Origin: an uncultured Ruminococcus sp.
GTDB lineage: Bacteria > Bacillota > Clostridia > Monoglobales > Monoglobaceae
Assembly: GCA_902760955.1 (NCBI GenBank)
Contig: CACWIG010000007.1
Span: 1 to 57,780 of the forward strand
Length of the DNA: 57,780 bases
Direction: 5' to 3'
In this document: in pieces, positions 43,165 through 50,620 of the stretch
How positions within the stretch are numbered: position 1 is the stretch's first letter
Layout of the letters: every line of letters starts with the position of its first letter
Program-made: the position numbers and the translations under genes
Notes under the pieces: model-generated
What the model was told of the DNA's origin: nothing
The model's input: only the letters and a program-made list of their open reading frames with translations
The model's database searches: none

Positions 43165-43853
43165 GTATGTCTTCCGATAACAAAGGCAAAATACACGGCG
43201 GCCACAGACGAAGAATAAACGAAAAATGCAACCTTATGGGGTTTGAGTTCTTAGAGGAACACGAACAGCTTGAAAGAATTTTGTTCGCGGTAATTCCCAG
43301 GGGAAATACAAATGAAATTGCACATAGACTGATTGATAGATTTGGCTCTATCTACGGCGTTCTGTCCGCTGAGGCGGATAACCTTGAGGAAATCGACGGC
43401 GTTGGCAAAAGAACGGCAGAATACCTAAGTGATTTGTTGCCGTTACTCGGTGTTGTTGAGCGTTCGATTATGAAGGATAAAAGTGTGGTAACCCTTGATA
43501 CCGAAGATAAGATTGGCGAGTATGCAAAAACTCTGTTCTATGACAAAATCGTTGAGAATTTGTATATGGTATGCCTGAACTCAGGAAATCAGGTTATAAG
43601 ATCTGATAAAATTTCTGAGGGGATACATACATCAACGGATATCTCTGTGCATAAGATTGTCAAAACTGCCGTCTCGGCAGAGGCGAGCAGCGTGATACTT
43701 GCACATAATCACCCTGGCGGAGTACTTGAACCTTCTTTTCAGGATTGTGTGCTGACAAGAGAGATTGATGCCGCTTTAAATGTGATAGGAGTAAAACTTA
43801 AAGCCCACATAATTGTGGCAGGCGGAAGATGGAACGCAATTTCGGGAATATAG
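43161..43853 (+). CDS. radC: RadC family (JAB-domain) protein
   Basis: A 230-residue protein. The N-terminal half has a helix-hairpin-helix ([19 protein letters not shown]), the C-terminal half a JAB/MPN metalloprotease-like domain with [25 protein letters not shown]; the metal motif is intact, though HPGG replaces the commoner HPSG. The family was named for DNA repair but its activity is unclear. The ATG at 43161 overlaps the pyrE stop codon; a second ATG six bases on is possible. No clear ribosome site is present, so coupling with pyrE is likely. Confidence 0.9.
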   Translation: MSMSSDNKGKIHGGHRRRINEKCNLMGFEFLEEHEQLERILFAVIPRGNTNEIAHRLIDRFGSIYGVLSAEADNLEEIDGVGKRTAEYLSDLLPLLGVVERSIMKDKSVVTLDTEDKIGEYAKTLFYDKIVENLYMVCLNSGNQVIRSDKISEGIHTSTDISVHKIVKTAVSAEASSVILAHNHPGGVLEPSFQDCVLTREIDAALNVIGVKLKAHIIVAGGRWNAISGI

Positions 43854-43894
43854 ATTTATGTATAATTTTTTAAGTTTATGAAATTATATATAAT

Positions 43895-44302
43895 ATGTTA
43901 AAAAGATTTATTATTTACGGATTGCTCGGCTGGAATATGGAGGTGTTATGGACAGGCATAACTTCTTATTCGGCTGGAAACTTTAACCTGATAGGGCATA
44001 CTTCTGTGTGGATGTTCTTTATTTACGGCTCTGCTGTGTTTATATTTGAGCCTGTCTATCGCATAATTGCAGACTGCAATATGTTTGTGAGAGGCTGTGC
44101 GTGGATGGCTATGATATTCGTGATTGAGTTTATAAGCGGTATCTTATTGCACAGTATGGGAATTGAGGCGTGGCATTATAATTGCAGATTTGCCGTATGC
44201 GGAGTAATTCGCTTGGACTATGCACCTGCCTGGTTTGCAGTAGGATTGATTTTTGAAAAAGTCAATCAGATTTTACAAAGATATAAAATAGGGGTAAAAT
44301 GA
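43895..44302 (+). CDS. CmpB-like putative ABC transporter permease
   Basis: A 135-residue membrane protein with about four helices that matches my memory of the PF06541 family (often labelled putative ABC transporter permease). FIIYGLLGWNMEVLWTG and HTSVWMFFIYGSAVFIFEPVYR are characteristic. No ATPase is adjacent, and the transporter label is not supported by experiment that I know of. A 41-base gap separates it from radC. A 15-bp bidirectional terminator overlaps its stop codon. Confidence 0.8.
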   Translation: MLKRFIIYGLLGWNMEVLWTGITSYSAGNFNLIGHTSVWMFFIYGSAVFIFEPVYRIIADCNMFVRGCAWMAMIFVIEFISGILLHSMGIEAWHYNCRFAVCGVIRLDYAPAWFAVGLIFEKVNQILQRYKIGVK

Positions 44303-44340
44303 AAATAATGGAATGTAATCTCACATTCCATTATTTTTTT
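44302..44340. terminator. Bidirectional terminator
   Basis: A 15-bp perfect stem (AAAATAATGGAATGT and its complement) with a six-base loop and a long T run. It serves both the CmpB-like gene and the convergent zinc-ribbon gene. Confidence 0.93.
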
Positions 44341-44821
44341 AATCAAGTGAAGGATACATCCTCATAAATTCGTCAATGTTAAAGTTGTTGTAAGGAACAG
44401 GATTTGTTGAGAAGTTGAATACGAGAACGATTGCCAAAATAATTGATATAACAAATAACGAAGTCGCAATTATGTTTAAAATCATTGATATACGAATTTT
44501 GCTTTTTTCGTCTTTGTCGGTTTTGGCGTCCTGTGCCAGAATGGTTAAGACAAGGGCGATTACGCCGAGAATTAATGATATACCGGGCAGAAAAGTGCAA
44601 CAGCCTACAAGACCAAAAAAAGAATTGATTATTGACCAGGCGAGCATTCCGCCGTTTATACTTCTTTTGGTATATATGGGTTGAGCCTGATTAACCTCTG
44701 ATGTGCTATTTGCGTCAGTTGCGGACTCAGCCGAAGCTGTATTGTTGACCATTGCTCCGCAGTTTGAACAGAATTTTGTATTTTCGGCAATTTCTGCGCC
44801 ACAGAATTTACATTTAGACAT
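44339..44821 (-). CDS. Zinc-ribbon membrane protein (DUF4190-like)
   Basis: A 160-residue protein. Residues 1-25 are a zinc ribbon (CKFCGAEIAENTKFCSNCGA), followed by a low-complexity linker and two membrane helices (residues about 58-92 and 110-135) with GLVGCCTFLPGISLILGVIALVL between them, as in DUF4190-type proteins. Such proteins are common in Clostridia and have no defined role. It lies 15 bases downstream of the DUF2752 gene on the same strand. Confidence 0.82.
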   Translation of the reverse strand: MSKCKFCGAEIAENTKFCSNCGAMVNNTASAESATDANSTSEVNQAQPIYTKRSINGGMLAWSIINSFFGLVGCCTFLPGISLILGVIALVLTILAQDAKTDKDEKSKIRISMILNIIATSLFVISIILAIVLVFNFSTNPVPYNNFNIDEFMRMYPSLD

Positions 44822-44836
44822 TTTTATTCCCCCTTT

Positions 44837-45247
44837 TTAATTTATCGGATTAAGCCATATAAATGGTATTGTCGGAATATTGCGGACAATGCCGAATATT
44901 ATATAAAGCATAGCAAATACACAAAAGAATTTAACCATAGCGGTATTTGGTATAAACCACTCTTTACGGTTCAAAATTACACCTAACCACATCACCGTAA
45001 AGACAAAAAGTAACGGAATTGCCGATAGTGTAATAAAGGCGTTGTTTTTAAGAGCATCTGTTATATCGCCGTGTATAAGATAAATTACTGCACGGGTTCC
45101 GCCGCAGGTAGGACAATACAATCCTGTGATTTGATTGAATACACAAGGAATAGGTATCTTTACATATAATCCCCAAAAAAGTATGAATATAACCACAACA
45201 GGAAATGCTATCCCTATGATTAAACGCAAGAGTCTGTATTTTGACAT
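44837..45247 (-). CDS. DUF2752 membrane protein
   Basis: A 136-residue protein with three membrane helices. The segment PCVFNQITGLYCPTCGGTRAVIYLIHGD is the DUF2752 hallmark (CPxCGxTR). Function is unknown; the conserved Cys pair may bind metal. It starts at 45247 and is followed by the zinc-ribbon membrane protein gene on the same strand. The two are often neighbours in Clostridia. Confidence 0.88.
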   Translation of the reverse strand: MSKYRLLRLIIGIAFPVVVIFILFWGLYVKIPIPCVFNQITGLYCPTCGGTRAVIYLIHGDITDALKNNAFITLSAIPLLFVFTVMWLGVILNRKEWFIPNTAMVKFFCVFAMLYIIFGIVRNIPTIPFIWLNPIN

Positions 45248-45392
45248 TTTTTTCTCCGATTTTTTATTTTAGTTTATCACATATGTTTTAAAAATGCAAC
45301 TTCAAAATGGCAATATTATATAAAATATAAAATTTCAAACATTTTTTTGCATTTTTCTATGGAAATTAGTAATGTTTTATGATACAATGTTA

Positions 45393-45821
45393 TCATACAA
45401 TCCCCGAAGTGTTACTGATAGGCAGAACAAAGCCGTCGGCGGCAAGGGAGGATATGTCGGCGGCAATAATATTATTGTCGCAGATGATTATGTTAATTCG
45501 TATCAGACCGCTGTCGGAGTCTTTGTGATTTAAAACCTTATATGAATATCGCGTGGCTCTTTTGCCGCGGTACATATTCAAATCATATCCGTCACGGGAT
45601 ACAATTTTAGAGTAAGCAGAAAAAACAGGGTCGAACTCCTGGGGAATAGTGATGTGAACGATGTCGGCAGGATTCTCTTCAACCTCCCAATTATACGCAT
45701 TTATGAAGTCAATGTTTGACTTGTTAATTTCGTCGTCTGCTTTGAAAAATATCAATATTACACAAATCGTCAGTATTGAAAATATTGCAAAAACTATATG
45801 AAAGCTCGATACTCTTTTCAT
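45393..45821 (-). CDS. DUF4830 membrane-anchored protein
   Basis: A 142-residue protein with one N-terminal membrane helix (residues 8-26) and an extracellular domain. YNWEVEENPADIVHITIPQEFDPVFSAYSKI and GYDLNMYRGKRATRYSYKVLN agree with the DUF4830 family as I recall it. No function is known. The divergent pseudouridine synthase gene begins 80 bases away. Confidence 0.75.
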   Translation of the reverse strand: MKRVSSFHIVFAIFSILTICVILIFFKADDEINKSNIDFINAYNWEVEENPADIVHITIPQEFDPVFSAYSKIVSRDGYDLNMYRGKRATRYSYKVLNHKDSDSGLIRINIIICDNNIIAADISSLAADGFVLPISNTSGIV

Positions 45822-45901
45822 ATTATGAACTCCTTGATGTTTGGCATATAATATAGCTTATGCGAATTTTGCAATAGATATGAAAGAATGGAGGAGAGGT
45901 C

Positions 45902-46642
45902 TTGCTCAGGCTTGATAAGTATCTGTCCGATTGCGGAGTCGGAACAAGGTCAGAGATAAAAAAACTTATTCGTTCGGGTGCTGTCAGAGTTGACGGAGTG
46001 AATAAAGCAACGCCCGATATTAAAATTGATGAAACCTCCGCAATCGTATATTTAAACGGACAGATTATTAAATACCGCAAGTATGTGTATCTGATGCTGA
46101 ACAAGCCCCAAGGCTATGTATCAGCCGTCAGGGATAATTACTATAAAACAGTTGCGGAGCTTGTGCCTGAGGAATATAAGCATTTTGACGTTTTTCCTAT
46201 GGGCAGACTTGATATAGATACAGTGGGACTTTTGGTCCTCACAAATGACGGAGAGATGGCACACAGATTGTTGTCCCCGACAAAGCACATTCCTAAAAAA
46301 TATATAGCAGAGGTTGACGGCAGAGTGGGGGATAGTGATATAGCCTGCTTTAAATCGGGAATGGACTTAGGTGATTTTACTGCCAAGCCTGCGGAATTGA
46401 GAGTTATAGAGAACACAGATTTGGGATGTGTTGCAGAGGTCACAATAGCTGAAGGAAAGTTCCATCAGATAAAACGAATGTTTGAGAAGGTTGGCAAAAA
46501 GGTTTTAAGCCTTAAAAGAATACAGATGAATAATCTTGTGTTAGACGAAACCTTAAAAGAGGGAGAACTCCGTGAGCTTACGGAGAATGAACTTAAATTA
46601 CTCTCACAAGAAAATAAGCATACAAAGGAAGAAAACAAATGA
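45902..46642 (+). CDS. RsuA/RluB family pseudouridine synthase
   Basis: A 246-residue protein with an N-terminal S4 domain (RLDKYLSDCGVGTRSEIKKLIRSGAVRVDG) and catalytic domain: GRLDIDTVGLLVLTNDGEMAHRLLSP holds the nucleophile Asp, and EGKFHQIKRMFE follows. It modifies uridine in 16S (RsuA) or 23S (RluB) rRNA; the length and single-domain end resemble RsuA, but the site is uncertain. The start is TTG with GGAGGAGAGG directly upstream. comM overlaps its stop codon. Confidence 0.93.
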   Translation: MLRLDKYLSDCGVGTRSEIKKLIRSGAVRVDGVNKATPDIKIDETSAIVYLNGQIIKYRKYVYLMLNKPQGYVSAVRDNYYKTVAELVPEEYKHFDVFPMGRLDIDTVGLLVLTNDGEMAHRLLSPTKHIPKKYIAEVDGRVGDSDIACFKSGMDLGDFTAKPAELRVIENTDLGCVAEVTIAEGKFHQIKRMFEKVGKKVLSLKRIQMNNLVLDETLKEGELRELTENELKLLSQENKHTKEENK

Positions 46643-48174
46643 TTTCAAAGGTGAACAGTGTCGGACTTACAGGCCTTGAAGGGTTTTGTATAGGCGTAGA
46701 AACAGATATAAGCAATGGCGTACCAACGTGGGAAATCGTAGGTATGCCTGATACTGCTGTTAAGGAATCTAAGGAGAGAATACGTACTGCAATTAAAAAT
46801 TCAGGGCTTTTGATACCAGGCAGAAGAATACTTGTAAATCTTGCTCCTGCGGATATTAAAAAGGAGGGCACCTGTCTTGATTTGCCGATTGCTGTTGGCA
46901 TACTTGTGTCAAGTGAGCAGATGTTCATTAACAATTTATTTGAATACGCTTTCTTTGGGGAGCTTTCTCTCGACGGAACTCTGCGTGGTATTCACGGTGC
47001 GTTGCCTATGGCGATTACCGCTTATCAGCACGGCATAAAAAAGATTTTTCTTCCTGAGCAAAATGCTTGCGAAGCCGCAGTTGTCGACGGCATAGAAGTA
47101 TATGGTGTAAAAAGTATTGAAGAATTGGTAAAGCATTTTACAGGAGATGAATATATTACACCTACAAAGGTTGATGTAAAAAAGCTGTTTAAAAATACAA
47201 ACGAGCATAAACTTGATTTTTCTGATGTAAAGGGTCAGGAAAGTGCAAAGCGTGCCTTGGAGATTGCCGCCGCAGGCGGACATAACATACTTATGATAGG
47301 ACCTCCAGGGTCGGGCAAGACAATGCTTGCACAGAGAATACCCTCGATTTTACCTGATATGACCTTTGAGGAGTCTTTGGAGGTTACAAAGGTTCACAGC
47401 ATATCGGGGAGGTTGCCTAAGGACATACCGATGATAACAACACGGCCTTTCAGAAGTCCACATCATACGGTTTCCGCTCCTGGACTTACAGGCGGAGGTG
47501 TGGGAACTCCAAGACCAGGTGAAATCAGTCTGGCACACAACGGTATTTTGTTCTTGGACGAATTGCCTGAATTCAGAAAAGATGCACTTGAAGTTATGCG
47601 TCAGCCCCTTGAGGACGGAATTGTGACAATAACAAGAACGGGAGGAACATTCTCTTATCCGTCTGACTTTATGCTTGTGGCATCTATGAATCCTTGCCCC
47701 TGCGGATATTACGGAGATAAAAATCACGACTGCTCTTGCTCTCAAAAGCAAATTCAGCACTATCTGTCAAAGGTGAGCGGTCCGTTACTTGACAGAATAG
47801 ATTTACATATTGAAGTTCCCGCTGTGAACTACGAAGATCTTGGCGTTAAAAGCAATGCGGAAACCTCAGCCGAAATTAAAAAACGGGTGGATAAGGCAAG
47901 AGAAATTCAGCTGAAAAGATACAGCGGAACGGGCATATGCTCTAACAGTGCATTGACGGCGGCTATGATAGACGAGTTCTGTGGGTTGGACAGTGATGGG
48001 GCAGAATTGCTGAAAAATGCCTTTGAGATGCTGGGCTTAAGTGCGAGGGCACACAACAGAATTTTAAAAGTCGCAAGAACCATTGCGGATATTGAAGGCA
48101 AAGAGAGAATTTCCAAAGAAAATATAGCTGAGGCTATACGATACAGATCTCTTGACAGAAAGTTTTGGTCATAA
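46639..48174 (+). CDS. comM: YifB/ComM family AAA+ helicase
   Basis: A 511-residue AAA+ protein (Mg-chelatase-like). Residues 1-170 form the LonC-like fold (GLEGFCIGVETDISNGVPTWEIVGMPD), followed by the ATPase with Walker A GPPGSGKTMLAQRI, Walker B LFLDELPEF, SMNPCPCGY and a C-terminal YifB domain. ComM is a hexameric branch-migration helicase used in natural transformation in some bacteria; in Clostridia its job is unproven. The start overlaps the preceding stop codon by four bases. Confidence 0.93.
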   Translation: MISKVNSVGLTGLEGFCIGVETDISNGVPTWEIVGMPDTAVKESKERIRTAIKNSGLLIPGRRILVNLAPADIKKEGTCLDLPIAVGILVSSEQMFINNLFEYAFFGELSLDGTLRGIHGALPMAITAYQHGIKKIFLPEQNACEAAVVDGIEVYGVKSIEELVKHFTGDEYITPTKVDVKKLFKNTNEHKLDFSDVKGQESAKRALEIAAAGGHNILMIGPPGSGKTMLAQRIPSILPDMTFEESLEVTKVHSISGRLPKDIPMITTRPFRSPHHTVSAPGLTGGGVGTPRPGEISLAHNGILFLDELPEFRKDALEVMRQPLEDGIVTITRTGGTFSYPSDFMLVASMNPCPCGYYGDKNHDCSCSQKQIQHYLSKVSGPLLDRIDLHIEVPAVNYEDLGVKSNAETSAEIKKRVDKAREIQLKRYSGTGICSNSALTAAMIDEFCGLDSDGAELLKNAFEMLGLSARAHNRILKVARTIADIEGKERISKENIAEAIRYRSLDRKFWS

Positions 48175-48195
48175 AATTTGAAGGAGATTATTACA

Positions 48196-48705
48196 ATGAG
48201 ATTACATATTGTATTGGTTGAACCTGAGATACCATCAAATACAGGTAATATTTCAAGGACTTGTTCGGTTATTGATGCTCCGTTGCATCTTGTTCACCCT
48301 CTTGGGTTTGACATAAGTGAAAAGCAGGTCAGACGTGCAGGACTTGATTATTGGGACGAGTTGGAGCTTCACGAGTATATGTCATTTGATGAGGTGCGTA
48401 AAAAATATCCCAATGGTGAATTTTTCTATTGCACAACAAAAGCAAAAAATACTTACAGCGATATAGATTACACAGAATTTGCTGACAAAGATATATTTTT
48501 AGTATTCGGAAAAGAGACTAAAGGCTTGCCTGAAGAACTCCTTGCCGATAACTATGACAGATGTATAAGAATACCTATGAAAATAAATAAACGATCGCTG
48601 AACCTGTCGAATTCGGTTGCAATAATTGCATATGATGTTTTAAGACAGTTCGGCTTTGAAAATCTTGAAAGAGAGGGTGCATTACATGATAAAATTGGTT
48701 ACTGA
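48196..48705 (+). CDS. trmL: tRNA (cytidine(34)-2'-O)-methyltransferase
   Basis: A 169-residue SPOUT enzyme with a deep trefoil knot. HIVLVEPEIPSNTGNISRTCSV is the N-terminal signature, VFGKETKGLPEELL and RIPMKINKRSLNLSNSVAIIAYD form the knot and AdoMet site. TrmL methylates the ribose of the wobble base of tRNA-Leu. GAAGGAG lies eight bases before the ATG at 48196. degV overlaps its end by 20 bases. Confidence 0.95.
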   Translation: MRLHIVLVEPEIPSNTGNISRTCSVIDAPLHLVHPLGFDISEKQVRRAGLDYWDELELHEYMSFDEVRKKYPNGEFFYCTTKAKNTYSDIDYTEFADKDIFLVFGKETKGLPEELLADNYDRCIRIPMKINKRSLNLSNSVAIIAYDVLRQFGFENLEREGALHDKIGY

Positions 48706-49555
48706 TATGGCGGCGGATATTCCCAAAAGCGTTGCGGAGGAACTTGATATTAAGGTGCTTCCGTTTATGATACACATAGACGGAAAACAAATTTTGGCTG
48801 ATATAAATCTGTCACCTGAGGAGTTTTATGAGATTGTTGAAAGCAGTGAGGAAATTCCCACAACAAGTCAGATGAGTCCTGCGGATGTGGAGGAATTATA
48901 TCGCAGTATAGGCAAGGAGAATACGATTATTCACATTACTATATCATCCAAGGGCAGCGGAATTAATAATACCTGTAACCTGGTTGCAAGTCAGCTCAAC
49001 GAGGAAGGCTTTGATATAACAGTTATCGACTCAACTATGTTCGCATATGTCATAGGCAAGGTGGTCGTGGAGGCGGCTAAGATGGCTAAGAATGGTGCTT
49101 CCAAACAGGAGATAATTGATTTTGCAAACGAAGCCTATGCAAGAGATACGGCTTACTTTCTTGTTGACGACTTGACGTTTTTACGCAAGGGCGGCAGAAT
49201 TAAGGCAACGGCTATGGCAATAAGCAAGGTGCTTGATATAAAGCCTATCTTAAATATAAATGACGGTTTGGTTGAGGCATTCAAAAAGGTCAGAGGAACA
49301 AAGAAGGCGCTCAGCACATTGGTGGACTTTGTTGAAGACAGAATGGAAGACCCAACGGAAAACGAAGTTGTTATATTGGATTCTAATGCACCTGATAAGG
49401 TTGAGATTGTTGAGCAGCTTATAAGAGAGAGGGTAAAACCAAAAAGCATTACGTATGCAAAGATTGGGCCTATTATTACATCTCACGCAGGAACAGGCTT
49501 GGTTGGTGTGTCTTTTAAGCATAAAAAGCCATACACCGAATATGAGAATAAGTAA
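48686..49555 (+). CDS. DegV family fatty-acid-binding protein
   Basis: A 289-residue DegV protein: KLVTDMAADIPKSVAEELDIKVLPF, TTSQMSPADVEELY, IITSHAGTGLVGVSF and the LDDLTFLRKGGRI-like motif (LVDDLTFLRKGGRI). Family members bind fatty acids; FakB forms present them to a kinase. No fakA is seen in this window. GAGAGGG lies upstream of ATG 48686, which overlaps trmL. Confidence 0.93.
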   Translation: MIKLVTDMAADIPKSVAEELDIKVLPFMIHIDGKQILADINLSPEEFYEIVESSEEIPTTSQMSPADVEELYRSIGKENTIIHITISSKGSGINNTCNLVASQLNEEGFDITVIDSTMFAYVIGKVVVEAAKMAKNGASKQEIIDFANEAYARDTAYFLVDDLTFLRKGGRIKATAMAISKVLDIKPILNINDGLVEAFKKVRGTKKALSTLVDFVEDRMEDPTENEVVILDSNAPDKVEIVEQLIRERVKPKSITYAKIGPIITSHAGTGLVGVSFKHKKPYTEYENK

Positions 49556-49583
49556 ATTTCAATACTGAGAGGTAGGTTTGAGT

Positions 49584-50108
49584 ATGTTTTTGGAACACGA
49601 TGAGATGAAGTTTGCAATCTTGTATACTCTCGAAAAATATACAGAGCCCATATCGATGCCGGATTTGTGTGATATATTGACCTGGGAAAAACAGGTTATG
49701 AATTATTTTGACGTTGCGTTGATGCTGAACGAACTCATAGAGGACGGCTTTGTGGACAGCAAGTATTACAGAGATGAGCGTTCCTTCTGCCTCAGCGAAA
49801 AGGGAAAGGAGACAAACTCGTTCTTTTATGAGCGTGTGCCCAACAGCGTCAGAAAGAGGATAGATGATGCTGTTTCTTCAATAAAGTTTGAGGAGCAGTA
49901 TAATCCCAACTCTGTCACAAGTGAGGTAATTCCAATTGCTCCCCATCAATATATGGCATCACTTAAGATGCTGGATGCAAATGTTCCTATGTTGGAGCTT
50001 CAGATAAATGCAGGCAGTAGATTGGAGGCAGAGCGTGCAGCTAAAATTCTTGCAAAAGAGGCGGACGATATATATAAATCAATTATCGAGAAGATAATGG
50101 ATAAATAG
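49584..50108 (+). CDS. DUF4364 family winged-helix-like protein
   Basis: A 174-residue protein with a PadR/winged-helix-like N-terminus (MKFAILYTLEKYTEPISMPDLCDILTW, MNYFDVALMLNELIEDGFV) and a C-terminal domain with an unknown ligand role. It matches the DUF4364 family found in Clostridia. It may bind DNA, by fold only. The ATG at 49584 follows GAGAGG; a TTG six bases upstream is possible. It lies 28 bases after degV. Confidence 0.85.
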   Translation: MFLEHDEMKFAILYTLEKYTEPISMPDLCDILTWEKQVMNYFDVALMLNELIEDGFVDSKYYRDERSFCLSEKGKETNSFFYERVPNSVRKRIDDAVSSIKFEEQYNPNSVTSEVIPIAPHQYMASLKMLDANVPMLELQINAGSRLEAERAAKILAKEADDIYKSIIEKIMDK

Positions 50109-50191
50109 GACGAGAATAGAAAAATGTAATTCACAATAAGTCTTGTTACTTAACTTTATGCTGGTTGAACTTTTATTTTTGTAAAAAGATG

Positions 50192-50220
50192 TTGATATAA
50201 TATAAAATATGTTGTATAAT
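50192..50220 (+). promoter_or_regulatory. Toxin mRNA promoter
   Basis: TTGATA and TATAAT with a 17-base spacer. It is followed by a 26-base inverted repeat (TTTTTGTCAGA, GAAA loop, TCTGACAAAAA; 50222-50247) at the expected mRNA start. Confidence 0.8.
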
Positions 50221-50315
50221 GTTTTTGTCAGAGAAATCTGACAAAAAGGTAAGACTGAAAACAGTGTAACAGCCGGGCGGTTATGCTATCATCTCCCTGA
50301 AAGGAGGTGGTTGCT

Positions 50316-50384
50316 ATGGATAATGAATACATAATTTCATTTATGATTATTCTATTACTTTTAGTAATTTCCATAAAAAAATAA
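50316..50384 (+). CDS. Small hydrophobic type I toxin-like peptide
   Basis: A 22-residue peptide, MDNEYIISFMIILLLLVISIKK, with a single membrane helix and a lysine end. This is the form of type I toxins (TxpA/BsrG/Fst-like) and of short entries called putative holin-like toxin in Firmicutes. The strong site AAAGGAGGTGG lies seven bases upstream and is paired in a 7-bp hairpin (50290-50309), so translation is probably blocked until the mRNA is processed. The stop codon lies in the stem of a bidirectional terminator. A convergent antisense RNA gene follows. Its toxicity is inferred from layout and family resemblance, not shown. Confidence 0.75.
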   Translation: MDNEYIISFMIILLLLVISIKK

Positions 50385-50414
50385 CGCCCACCGTCAAATG
50401 AAGCGTTATTTTTT
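50376..50414. terminator. Bidirectional terminator shared by toxin and antisense RNA
   Basis: A 12-bp perfect stem (AAAAAATAACGC / GCGTTATTTTTT) with a 15-base loop. It ends both the toxin mRNA and the convergent RNA, whose 3' ends would be complementary over about 39 bases. Confidence 0.88.
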
Positions 50415-50459
50415 AAATACATTCTTTTGGCATAACCGTTCGAGGTCTTGCCTTTTTCT
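50376..50459 (-). ncRNA. Antisense RNA antitoxin, about 84 nt
   Basis: Predicted from a consensus minus-strand promoter at 50466-50494 (start near 50459) and the bidirectional terminator. It would overlap the 3' end of the toxin mRNA. It also carries CGGTTATGC, the same as positions 50278-50286 of the toxin mRNA, so that part is not complementary. Confidence 0.7.
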
Positions 50460-50465
50460 ATAACT

Positions 50466-50494
50466 ATTATACTGAATAAGATTCGTTTTGTCAA
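50466..50494 (-). promoter_or_regulatory. Perfect sigma-A promoter of antisense RNA
   Basis: On the minus strand TTGACA, a 17-base spacer and TATAAT: both boxes are exact consensus. No protein gene lies downstream of it on that strand. Confidence 0.9.
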
Positions 50495-50542
50495 CTATTT
50501 TGAAAAAATTTATGCCAAAGCTGTGATAAACAAGCGTAGCTC

Positions 50543-50571
50543 TTGACGAATTAACGACTATGTGATAAAAT
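50543..50571 (+). promoter_or_regulatory. alaS promoter
   Basis: TTGACG and TAAAAT with a 17-base spacer, about 50 bases before the alaS start. The leader is too short for a T-box. Confidence 0.75.
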
Positions 50572-50620
50572 AAACTTTGTATGAAAACTGTGTATTGCAG
50601 GCAGAAAGGTATGAAATAAT

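Noticed and set aside
50571-50620. Possible T-box leader before alaS
   Set aside because: The leader after the promoter is only about 45 bases and holds no T-box sequence or specifier stem.
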